Shown here in pieces: positions 1-6,190 of a stretch of DNA of 7,598 nt. This DNA is from Pseudopedobacter sp038237895 (GTDB lineage: Bacteria > Bacteroidota > Bacteroidia > Sphingobacteriales > Sphingobacteriaceae), in NCBI GenBank assembly GCA_038237895.1, contig JBBRYE010000147.1:1-7598 (forward strand), given 5' to 3'. The position numbers and the translations under genes are program-made. Below the pieces are notes generated by a model. That model worked only from the letters and a program-made list of their open reading frames with translations. It was not told where the DNA came from and did no database searches. Numbering within the stretch: the first letter of the stretch is position 1; each line of letters begins with the position of its first letter.

Positions 1-494
1 AATAAAATACAACAATCCATTTTTACTTTGTCATATTTTCTAGTGTCTATTAAGTATTTTTTGTTCTTTAAAAAATATTCAAAATATCTTTTGTCAGTCC
101 AATATTGCTGTATTTTCATAGTATTTAACAGATCATAAAGTGCCATAGAAATATTATTAGCGTATTCGGATATTGCTTCATACTTAGCCGAATCTTGTTT
201 TTCAAGTTTTTCGTCTTCTTTCGTTGTAAATTGAATAACAAAAATCCCATTTCCTTTAATTTTGAATATAGAAGATGTGTCGGGGTGATTATTTACTAAA
301 GTGTTTTTTAGTGGAATAACTTCTTCAATTTTTAAGTTTGAGTCTACACTTTTAGTTCGGTTTTTAGAATTTTCAGAAACAATTTCATGTTTGGTTTCGG
401 CGGGTTTTTCCTGATTACAGGAAATAGCCATAATTGAAAAAAAAATTACTGACAGGAAATGCTTCTTCAGCAAACGTTTCTTTATTAATGTCAT
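1..494 (-). CDS. Putative lipoprotein, 3' part outside window (partial)
   Basis: The reading frame is open from an ATG at 494 to the left edge, giving about 164 residues; the C-terminus lies outside. The N-terminus is a typical lipoprotein signal: basic residues (KKR, KK) at 5-11, a hydrophobic stretch at about 13-24, and a lipobox-like A-I-S-C with the lipidated cysteine at residue 26. A charged, Ser/Asn/Lys-rich linker follows (about 27-60), then a mixed region containing IKGNGIFVIQF and later Lys/Tyr-rich helices. I recognise no domain family. It would be exported and anchored in a membrane. It lies 50 bp downstream of another small lipoprotein gene on the same strand, with no visible terminator between them, so the two may share a transcript. 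Function is unknown. The lipoprotein call is well supported by the N-terminus alone. Confidence 0.8.
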   Translation of the reverse strand, partial: MTLIKKRLLKKHFLSVIFFSIMAISCNQEKPAETKHEIVSENSKNRTKSVDSNLKIEEVIPLKNTLVNNHPDTSSIFKIKGNGIFVIQFTTKEDEKLEKQDSAKYEAISEYANNISMALYDLLNTMKIQQYWTDKRYFEYFLKNKKYLIDTRKYDKVKMDCCIL

Positions 495-544
495 ATTTCG
501 TTCGATATAATTACAGCTAACTTATATATTGGAGCTATTAATCC

Positions 545-1069
545 CTATTTCCCAGGCACAAACTCACCTTTTAAATTAAAATCTTCTCTTTTAAAAGTTC
601 CTGGAGTAGCGTGATCTCCCTCTTTAAAACTAAAATTTACAAATTTAACACCTGGGATTTCTGTAAAAGAATAAGTAGTCTCTGCCATATAAATCTCAGA
701 ACCCATATTTCCACTTTGTTGTGTTAAATAAGTTGCATCGGGGATATTTACGTAAACAGTATCGTTGCTCTGATTTTGCGATGTGATATGTATTTCAGAA
801 TATTTTCTATTAATGGCTTCAGCGACGTTGTTAATGTCTAAATCCTCACTTTTAACCATATCGCTTTTTTGCATACTTATTTTTTGAGAATTGGAATCTA
901 ATTTGGCCGCCCAAGGTAAATCTGCAATTTGAGTGGGTTTATCTTTTAAGGAATAGTGCATTACCTTGCTGCTATCTTCATTTTTAGATTGTTTATTATC
1001 ACTGTTACAAGCAGAAAAAATTAATCCTATTGTTAGGATGCTTAAAAAATATTTTATATTCTGTTTCAT
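545..1069 (-). CDS. Small lipoprotein of unknown function (possible GerMN-like domain)
   Basis: A complete 174-residue protein. Residues 1-20 form a lipoprotein signal peptide (K2, K6, hydrophobic 7-18) ending in F-S-A-C, with the lipid-modified cysteine at residue 21. A polar Asn/Ser/Lys/Asp linker (22-36) precedes the folded part. Residues 80-165 look like one small alpha/beta domain: a helix near 80-90, a strand with TVYVNIPDATYLT at about 104-116, a Gly-rich N-M-G-S turn, and a strand VKFVNFSF followed by EGDHATPG at 141-157. The pattern of an export signal, a helix and a final 'V.fvnf.f..GdhA.PG' strand reminds me of GerMN-type domains, but this is recollection, not a search. The ATG at 1069 is required to include the signal peptide. 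A fold-back repeat lies just upstream. I saw no convincing promoter. Confidence 0.88.
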   Translation of the reverse strand: MKQNIKYFLSILTIGLIFSACNSDNKQSKNEDSSKVMHYSLKDKPTQIADLPWAAKLDSNSQKISMQKSDMVKSEDLDINNVAEAINRKYSEIHITSQNQSNDTVYVNIPDATYLTQQSGNMGSEIYMAETTYSFTEIPGVKFVNFSFKEGDHATPGTFKREDFNLKGEFVPGK

Positions 1070-1105
1070 GATTATCTATTATTTAAAATATTATTTTTTT
1101 ACGTT

Positions 1106-1199
1106 CGTCATGTCGACAAAGGAGACATCTCACTCGCAATTTGCCATTGCAAAAAAAACCTATTTGTGAGATGTTTCACTATCGTTCAACATGACGGAT
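1106..1199. repeat. Fold-back repeat, copy 1
   Basis: The left arm begins CGTCATGTCGACAAAGG and runs to CATCTCAC at 1132. The right arm is GTGAGATG at 1166-1173 through AACATGACG ending at 1196. The reverse complement of the right arm (CGTCATGTTGAACG...CATCTCAC) matches the left arm imperfectly over about 28 bases, so this is a hairpin-forming unit with a roughly 33-base central loop containing TTGCCATT and CCTATTTG. GGAT follows the right arm. It belongs with copy 2 immediately downstream. GTCATGTCGA...GACATCTCAC-type repeats are, from memory, scattered between genes in Bacteroidota. No transposase is nearby. Confidence 0.75.
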
Positions 1200-1207
1200 T
1201 ACGAAAA

Positions 1208-1303
1208 TGTCATGTCGAGACAACAAGATTTCTCACTATAAAGGTTGCCATTTCACAATTGACTACCTATTTGTGAGACCTCTCGTTCCTCGAGGTGACG
1301 GAT
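1208..1303. repeat. Fold-back repeat, copy 2; possible 3' hairpin of the SDR transcript
   Basis: The left arm TGTCATGTCGAGACAAC runs to TTTCTCAC at 1236. The right arm starts GTGAGACC at 1273 and ends CTCGAGGTGACGGAT. GTCATGTCGAG at 1209-1219 faces CTCGAGGTGAC at 1289-1299, and TCTCAC faces GTGAGA. The loop shares TTGCCATT and the boundary CCTATTTGTGAGA with copy 1, so the two are direct repeats of one element that diverged elsewhere. On the minus strand this hairpin begins about 10 bases after the SDR stop codon. It could therefore act as a 3' stabiliser or block readthrough towards the lipoprotein genes. There is no clean U-tract, so I do not call it an intrinsic terminator. Confidence 0.73.
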
Positions 1304-1310
1304 GGAATAA

Positions 1311-2045
1311 TTATGGAGTACTTACTGCCACAGGCAAAATCTTCCCATTAAAAAACCGATGACCGTTTAATGCAAAATCAGCTAAATATTTTCCCATTTC
1401 AAATGCTTGCACTGGAGATTGATAGCCCGGAAAAGCTTTTTCTAACATTTCTGTTTGTGCAGAACCTAAGGCCAAGCAGTTTACGCTTATTTTATCATCT
1501 AATAATTCTTGTGCTAAACATTCGGTTAAATTATGTAAAGCTGCTTTACTTGCAGAATATGCTGCTAAACCTGCAAATTTAGAACTTCCCTGAAAACCGC
1601 CCATAGAACCCACATTCACAATATGAGAATTAACTTGAAGCTGTGGAATTAAAGCCTGTATCATTCTAAAATGACTTAAAAAATTACTTTGAAACATATC
1701 AGCCATATCCAATTCCGTTAGTTCTTTAAAAGGTTTATTTAAAAGCGTTCCTGCATTGTTAATCAATATGTTAAAAGTTCCAAATTGTTGTTTAACAAAC
1801 GCTTTTAAAATCTCTTCATCATCATTTAAAATATCAAAAACTACAGGGTAAAGCTTAGCGTCAGGGTTTAAACTTTTTACAATTTTATTTAAGTTTTGTA
1901 GCTTTTCTTTTGTACGGGCAATTGCAATTACTTCATGCCCTTTGACTGCTAAATCTATAGTGGCTTCAAAACCTATTCCGCTGCTTGCACCGGTTATTAT
2001 AATTTTTTTTAATTCTACTTTTTCATCTAAGGAAGTGGTTTGCAT
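1311..2045 (-). CDS. Short-chain dehydrogenase/reductase (classical SDR), coupled to aromatic amino acid hydroxylase
   Basis: A 244-residue NAD(P)H-dependent oxidoreductase of the classical SDR family, probably cytosolic and at the full family length. Visible motifs in order: the Rossmann TGASSGIG at 18-25, Arg44 after the second strand (favouring NADPH), Asp71 (adenine contact), NNAG at 96-99, and the catalytic tetrad Asn121, Ser147, Tyr163 and Lys167 (Y-S-A-S-K). LG (193-194) replaces the usual PG before Thr198. The ATG lies one base after the hydroxylase stop (TAA-A-ATG), so it is probably translated by coupling from the upstream gene and has no promoter of its own. Substrate cannot be read from sequence. 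The partner suggests a role in tetrahydropterin supply: sepiapterin reductases are SDRs of about this size, and the stretch 44-72 (R-x-x-x-x-L...NPDAKL...D) is reminiscent of them. A general carbonyl reductase is the alternative. Confidence 0.95.
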   Translation of the reverse strand: MQTTSLDEKVELKKIIITGASSGIGFEATIDLAVKGHEVIAIARTKEKLQNLNKIVKSLNPDAKLYPVVFDILNDDEEILKAFVKQQFGTFNILINNAGTLLNKPFKELTELDMADMFQSNFLSHFRMIQALIPQLQVNSHIVNVGSMGGFQGSSKFAGLAAYSASKAALHNLTECLAQELLDDKISVNCLALGSAQTEMLEKAFPGYQSPVQAFEMGKYLADFALNGHRFFNGKILPVAVSTP

Positions 2046-2046
2046 T

Positions 2047-3828
2047 TTATTCTTTTATAGTAAGTTGTATAACAGGATTATCAATTAATTTAATGCCATC
2101 TTCTATCAGTTTCTTTAAATCTTGATGATTAGAAGCCTTCATCTCCAAATATATCTTAATGTCTTTTTGTAACGAAATATTTATTTGATGCTGATTCAAA
2201 ATCTCTAGTAATTCTATACAACAAAGCCAATCTTCACGATGATTTTCTTTAAGCTCATTAAATATTTGCGCAACATTTTCAATATCGTTTTCAAATAAGC
2301 GTATTAATTTTGTTTGATGATAAAGTTGCTGCAATTCAAGCTGTTTTTTAGAATAATCTATTTTTTTAGTTTGAGTTTTAGAAACATGTGCTATTTCTTC
2401 AAAAGCGTCTTTATCCGCCGCACCGCAAAAAACAGAGACTATTTTCTCACCAACGGCCATATCATAAACCCCAAATTCGGGCTTAAATAACACTTGTTTT
2501 TCTTTTGTGGTTACGGTACAATTATCAAAACTAATCAGTACTAATTTTTCATTTTTATATAAAAGAGATTTCACATTTCCCTTTACATTTATTCCACTTT
2601 CAAATTCAAGGTTTGCATTTTCTCCAATAATAATATTATAATTTTCTAAATCTTTTTCTTTAAAATTCTCTAAACACTTTTCTTCATTTTTAAGTTTTCC
2701 TACAGGAGAACTAAATCCATCTTTATGATTATCCTTCCCATGATGAAGTAATTGTTTATCGTTATGGCTTAAAGCCGATGTTCCTGTAGTTTTGATAAAA
2801 AGTAATTCATCGTTTTTATCCATTCCAATATCAGTAAAAACACCGCTTATTTGTAAACCAGAAGAATAAACTACTGTACAGGTTTTTTTACATTCAATTG
2901 CTTTTAAAACACTTTCTGTACCGCCTTTTCTAAACGCCATGGTATCGGCGAAAGCCTCTAAAACATCAATTAAATTTTGAAAATTTGGAGTTACAAAAAG
3001 TTGAGGCTGTGTTTTAGTAATATCATAAGAGTAATTTATTGTATCAAAATTATACCATAATTTTTTTACATCCTTTTGCATACAGCTGGCACTTTCGCCA
3101 ATAGAAGATAGCAAACCAGCACCATAAATTTTTGGGTTTTCTAAAGTTCCAATTAACCCATATTCTACTGTATACCAATGTAATCGACTAAGTAATGCCA
3201 TCTCAGATGGGTCGCCTAAATTCTCTTGACAAAAATTTACTTTTTGTTCTGCTTTTTTAATATCAGCAGGATGCGCATTTATATCTTCTTTTAAAATTGA
3301 AAGTTTTCTGATGGCTTCGTAAAGTTGGTAATCTTTAGAAGAAAACATTGCTTTTGCTCCTATAGAACCAAAATAACTTAGGTAATTGTTATAAGCTTCA
3401 TCAGCGATAATAGGAGCGTGGCCAGCAGATTCATGGATAATATCTGGAGCAGGAGTGTAAGCAATGTGATTAATCTGTCTAATATCGGCAGCTATTACCA
3501 AAACTTGATAAGCCTGAAATTCCATAAAAGCAACAGGCGGAATAAAGCCATCAACCGTAACTGCTCCCCAACCAATTTTACCTAAATTATCATTCATAGT
3601 TTGCAAGTCAGGGATTTTTTCAATACTTAAACCTGCTCTGGCTAAACCTTTTATGTATGGATAATAGGCAACATCTTTTAAATAACTGTAATTTTGACGC
3701 ATTACGTATCTCCATACTGCATGGTTTATAGGTGTATAATTTTCGTAATCTTGGGCTATAATATATTGCCTTAAATGATTTGGAAGGTTTTTAACTTGAG
3801 GATTATTGAAATCTTCTGTTTGCAACAT
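2047..3828 (-). CDS. Biopterin-dependent aromatic amino acid hydroxylase (phenylalanine 4-monooxygenase-like), long form
   Basis: A non-heme iron, tetrahydropterin-dependent monooxygenase that hydroxylates an aromatic amino acid, most likely Phe to Tyr. The catalytic domain spans about 30-300. YTPAPDIIHESAGHAP (124-139) supplies iron ligands His132 and His137. LHWYTVEYGL (216-225) supplies the third ligand, Glu222. YGAGLLSSIGE (235-245) is the conserved active-site loop. Spacing from the second His to Glu is 85 residues, against 40 in human PAH (His290-Glu330), so there is an insertion of about 45 residues near 155-205. Total length is 593, against roughly 260-300 for proteobacterial PhhA. 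The extra C-terminal part (about 310-593) holds two similar beta-rich segments (317-379 and 406-463) and a helical tail. There is no N-terminal ACT domain. Long forms like this are, from memory, found in Bacteroidota and Bacillus. Tyr or Trp as substrate cannot be excluded. The SDR gene follows by one base. Confidence 0.93.
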   Translation of the reverse strand: MLQTEDFNNPQVKNLPNHLRQYIIAQDYENYTPINHAVWRYVMRQNYSYLKDVAYYPYIKGLARAGLSIEKIPDLQTMNDNLGKIGWGAVTVDGFIPPVAFMEFQAYQVLVIAADIRQINHIAYTPAPDIIHESAGHAPIIADEAYNNYLSYFGSIGAKAMFSSKDYQLYEAIRKLSILKEDINAHPADIKKAEQKVNFCQENLGDPSEMALLSRLHWYTVEYGLIGTLENPKIYGAGLLSSIGESASCMQKDVKKLWYNFDTINYSYDITKTQPQLFVTPNFQNLIDVLEAFADTMAFRKGGTESVLKAIECKKTCTVVYSSGLQISGVFTDIGMDKNDELLFIKTTGTSALSHNDKQLLHHGKDNHKDGFSSPVGKLKNEEKCLENFKEKDLENYNIIIGENANLEFESGINVKGNVKSLLYKNEKLVLISFDNCTVTTKEKQVLFKPEFGVYDMAVGEKIVSVFCGAADKDAFEEIAHVSKTQTKKIDYSKKQLELQQLYHQTKLIRLFENDIENVAQIFNELKENHREDWLCCIELLEILNQHQINISLQKDIKIYLEMKASNHQDLKKLIEDGIKLIDNPVIQLTIKE

Positions 3829-3830
3829 TA

Positions 3831-3851
3831 TGATTGGTTTTTCTGATTGGT
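3831..3851 (-). repeat. Twin octamer ACCAATCA in the hydroxylase leader
   Basis: TGATTGGT occurs at 3831-3838 and again at 3844-3851 (ACCAATCA twice on the minus strand), 13 bp apart from start to start. Both copies lie between the predicted transcription start and the hydroxylase ATG. They could be a protein or RNA contact site, or chance in A/T-rich sequence. Confidence 0.4.
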
Positions 3852-3859
3852 GTTAACTC

Positions 3860-3867
3860 CAAATCTA
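3860..3867 (-). promoter_or_regulatory. Bacteroidota -7 promoter box for the hydroxylase-SDR pair
   Basis: On the minus strand this reads TAGATTTG, an exact match to the Bacteroidota sigma-ABfr -7 consensus TAnnTTTG. Transcription would start near 3853, leaving a leader of about 25 bases before the ATG at 3828. No good TTTG-type -33 element is visible at the expected distance, so the call rests on the -7 box and its position. It would drive both hydroxylase and SDR. Confidence 0.55.
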
Positions 3868-3965
3868 ACAATTTACAGAATTTTTTATTGTTTTAAGGAT
3901 GATAAATTTTGGATGGACTTTAATAAAAAATATATATTTTGAGTTTTTAAGAGACGTTGGAAAGA

Positions 3966-4082
3966 GCGTTAACAATAGTAGCGGCATCCCCGACTGTAAT
4001 TTGGGCAGGCTTTTTGGCTTTTTCTGCCAAAAAGATATAGCTTATAGCCCCAAAGGGGTCACTTTGTGACGTGTTAAAACGC
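3966..4082. repeat. Nested inverted-repeat (fold-back) intergenic element
   Basis: The element is bounded by GCGTTAAC (3966-3973) and GTTAAAACGC (4073-4082), which pair imperfectly. Complementary arms nest inwards: CCCC 3988-3991 with GGGG 4055-4058, GGGC 4003-4006 with GCCC 4047-4050, and CTTTTTGGC 4010-4018 with GCCAAAAAG 4026-4034 around a 7-base loop. Two further small perfect hairpins lie in the right part: CCCC-AAA-GGGG (4048-4058) and GTCAC-TTT-GTGAC (4058-4070). Base composition is visibly richer in G/C than the flanks. I recall similar GTAGCGGCATCCC...AAAAAGATATAGC elements between genes of Sphingobacteriaceae, but cannot confirm that here. It differs from the repeats at 1106-1303. 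Confidence 0.6.
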
Positions 4083-4265
4083 CCAAATAATTATTTATAA
4101 ACGTATAATCACTAATTTTTGATTTAAACATTCCAAAAATCAAAGTAAAACCATTTGTAAAAACACCAAAAAAATTACAATTCATAAAAAATAGAATTAC
4201 TTTTTTAAAACTTATTTCATTTAAACTTGTAACTTTCTTTAAATGTAAATGTCTTACAAATAACT

Positions 4266-5513
4266 ATGCTATTTTTAAAACTATTTAAAGAAAGTTTCAT
4301 TTTCGCTTTTGATGCGTTAAGGCAAAATAGAACGCGTACATTTTTATCCTTATTGGGTATTACTATTGGTATTTTTACCATTATTACTGTTTTTGCAGCA
4401 GTTGATACTTTTAGAGGAAACCTACAAACTAGCGTTGATAAATTAGGTAGTAAGACTATTTATATTCAAAAGTGGCCTTGGGGTGGATTTGGTGATTATC
4501 CTTGGTGGAAATATATGCAAAGACCAAACGCAACTCTTCGTGATTATGAAGCTTTAAAAGGTAAAGTGAGCACTGCAGAAGGAATTTGTTTTCAGGTTGG
4601 TTTATCAAATAGAACTTTAAAATATAATAGCAATAGTATTGAGGGCGCAAGAGTTTCTGCGGTTTCGCAAGATTATAACAAAACTTGGAATTTTGATTTA
4701 TCTGAAGGAAGATATTATACTGATAACGAGTCAAATAGTGGTTCTCCAGTTTGTATAATTGGTGCTGATATAGCTGAAGGGCTTTTCCCTAACCAAACTG
4801 CCACAGGAAAAGATATAAAAGTATTGGGAAGAAAAGTGCAGGTTATTGGAGTTTTTGCCAGAGAAGGAGAAGATTTATTAGGTGTTTCATCCGATAATAC
4901 TTTGCTTTTGCCATTAAATTTTGCCAGAAATTTAGTGGATGTAGAAAGTGATAGATATGGTCCTCAAATTACAGTTAGAGGTAAAGATCAGTATTCTGTA
5001 GATGATGTAGAAAGTGAATTAAGAGGTTTGATGCGATCAATTAGAAGTATTAGACCGGCTGAAGATGATAATTTTGCTCTAAATAAAACCACTATTCTTT
5101 CAGGACAATTAGATCAGCTTTTTGGTATTGTTGATATTGCAGGATGGATAATTGGAGGGTTTTCTATTTTAGTTGGGGGTTTTGGAATTGCCAATATCAT
5201 GTTTGTATCTGTTAAGGAAAGAACAAACATTATTGGCATACAAAAATCTTTAGGTGCCAAAAACTACTTCATATTAATGCAATTCCTTTTTGAAGCCATC
5301 GCTTTATGCTTGATAGGCGGATTAATTGGTTTAGCTATAGTTTATTTAGCAACGCTGGTGGCTACTTACGGCTTTGATGTCAAAATTGTATTAGATCGAG
5401 GAAACATCATTAGAGGAATAAGTATTTCTGTAATTATAGGAGTAATATCAGGCTTTTGGCCAGCATTTTCTGCAGCAAGATTAGATCCTGTTGAAGCGAT
5501 AAGATCTAAATAA
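4266..5513 (+). CDS. MacB/FtsX-family ABC transporter permease
   Basis: A 415-residue inner-membrane permease subunit with the MacB topology. A short cytoplasmic N-terminus with R-T-R-T (22-25) leads into transmembrane helix 1 (about 26-46). A large periplasmic MacB_PCD-type domain spans about 47-288, then three more helices lie at about 291-315, 336-365 and 383-401. Hallmark FtsX-domain features are VKERTNIIGIQKSLGA after helix 2 (317-332) and AARLDPVEAIR at the extreme C-terminus (403-413). Relatives work as dimers with a separate or fused ATPase and often a membrane-fusion protein, moving lipoproteins, peptides or drugs, or transmitting force. No ATPase domain is fused here, and neither ATPase nor adaptor gene is in the window, so the partner must be elsewhere. 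Substrate is unknown. The start places helix 1 as expected. The gene stands alone on the plus strand and converges on the phosphatase gene. Confidence 0.93.
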   Translation: MLFLKLFKESFIFAFDALRQNRTRTFLSLLGITIGIFTIITVFAAVDTFRGNLQTSVDKLGSKTIYIQKWPWGGFGDYPWWKYMQRPNATLRDYEALKGKVSTAEGICFQVGLSNRTLKYNSNSIEGARVSAVSQDYNKTWNFDLSEGRYYTDNESNSGSPVCIIGADIAEGLFPNQTATGKDIKVLGRKVQVIGVFAREGEDLLGVSSDNTLLLPLNFARNLVDVESDRYGPQITVRGKDQYSVDDVESELRGLMRSIRSIRPAEDDNFALNKTTILSGQLDQLFGIVDIAGWIIGGFSILVGGFGIANIMFVSVKERTNIIGIQKSLGAKNYFILMQFLFEAIALCLIGGLIGLAIVYLATLVATYGFDVKIVLDRGNIIRGISISVIIGVISGFWPAFSAARLDPVEAIRSK

Positions 5514-5515
5514 TT

Positions 5516-6190
5516 TTATATTCCTATCGTTTCAAAATGTTCATCATCATCTGTAACAGAATTTTTGACTTTACTAATTTTTGATAAAATAAAAATTGAT
5601 AAATAAGTACTAAATATCCCTATCAAGGCTCCTGAAATCACATCTATTGGGAAATGTTGTGAAAGATAAATTCTGCTAAAGCCTACCATAATAGCCGTAA
5701 TAATAAGTAGGTATTTTAACCATAGTTTTTTCTTGTATAAAGTTAATAAAGTAAAAACAATGGCAAAAACTGTAACTGTATGGCCAGATGGAAAGCTGTT
5801 ATTAGAATGAACTCTAATCCCTTCTACTAAGTGCAGATGAAACCCTTTTTCCATTAAAGAAATTGGTCTTAATTCATCCCAAAATAATATCCTTTTTAAA
5901 AACAAGGTGATTATAGTTGAGACTAAAAAATTAGTAACCACCAACACCAGTCTTTTTTTCCTAAATTGATAGATAAATATTAACAAAGGCAACCAAATTA
6001 AACCGTCGCCAAGGTTGGTAATGATGGAGAAAAAATAATCTGCAATGGTATTATGAAATTGGTTAATGAACAAAAAACATTGATTTTCTGTAATCAGTAA
6101 TCTGTAGGTAAGTGAAATAAGTATTAGAAATATGGTAATTAAAGACGGGGTATAAATTCTAGGATATAGTTTTTTTGGCTTAATTATCAT
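5516..6190 (-). CDS. PAP2-family membrane phosphatase
   Basis: An integral membrane acid phosphatase of the PAP2 superfamily, which removes phosphate from lipid phosphates (undecaprenyl pyrophosphate, phosphatidylglycerophosphate, lipid A or similar). I start it at the ATG at 6190 (224 residues). The same frame also offers an upstream TTG at 6208 that adds six residues, and I number residues from that longer form. Motif 1 is Lys105...Arg114-Pro115, with eight residues between K and RP instead of the textbook six. Motif 2 is S-F-P-S-G-H (138-143). Motif 3 is SR (178-179)...His185...Asp189. His143 and His185 are the expected catalytic histidines and Asp189 the supporting acid. About six hydrophobic helices are visible, with the catalytic motifs between helices. 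The tail (217-230) is acidic. It is probably the last gene of a run with the 123-residue protein and MATE genes. Substrate cannot be told from sequence. Confidence 0.92.
   Translation of the reverse strand: MIIKPKKLYPRIYTPSLITIFLILISLTYRLLITENQCFLFINQFHNTIADYFFSIITNLGDGLIWLPLLIFIYQFRKKRLVLVVTNFLVSTIITLFLKRILFWDELRPISLMEKGFHLHLVEGIRVHSNNSFPSGHTVTVFAIVFTLLTLYKKKLWLKYLLIITAIMVGFSRIYLSQHFPIDVISGALIGIFSTYLSIFILSKISKVKNSVTDDDEHFETIGI

Larger units (their letters stand above)
3829..4265. other. Divergent intergenic region (437 bp)
   Basis: This region separates the minus-strand hydroxylase and the plus-strand permease. It contains the hydroxylase -7 box, twin octamers in that gene's leader, and a fold-back element at about 3966-4082, each listed separately. 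The last 180 bases before the permease are nearly pure A/T. I find only an imperfect -7-like TAACTTTC at 4230-4237 there, about 28 bases before the permease ATG, which I would not rely on. No convincing small gene is present: the one long minus-strand open stretch (3947-4090) has no ATG. I see no riboswitch or RNA gene. Confidence 0.8.

Noticed and set aside
1070..1130. Promoter for the 174-residue lipoprotein gene
   Set aside because: A TTTG occurs at 1117-1120 on the minus strand, but no TAnnTTTG box follows at a suitable distance.
966..1169. 67-codon plus-strand open frame
   Set aside because: It overlaps the signal-peptide end of the lipoprotein gene and runs into the fold-back repeat. 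Its residues reflect antisense of hydrophobic and A/T-rich sequence.
1106..1303. CRISPR array or insertion sequence
   Set aside because: There are only two units, each a fold-back with diverged arms, with no regular spacers, no transposase and no target duplication that I can see.
1370..1582. 70-codon plus-strand open frame
   Set aside because: It lies wholly antisense to the well-supported SDR gene and shows no family features.
3947..4090. Protein-like 47-codon minus-strand frame as a real gene
   Set aside because: There is no ATG, and a TAA lies immediately upstream. Only a TTG giving 28 residues is available. The frame coincides with the nested hairpin element, so I report it as part of that element and not as a CDS.
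4101..4265. Promoter for the permease
   Set aside because: TAACTTTC at 4230-4237 and TAATTTTTG near 4113 are imperfect, without a matching -33 element, so I do not list them as sites.
4456..4734. 92-codon minus-strand open frame
   Set aside because: It is antisense within the periplasmic domain of the permease, with low-complexity composition and no recognisable motif.
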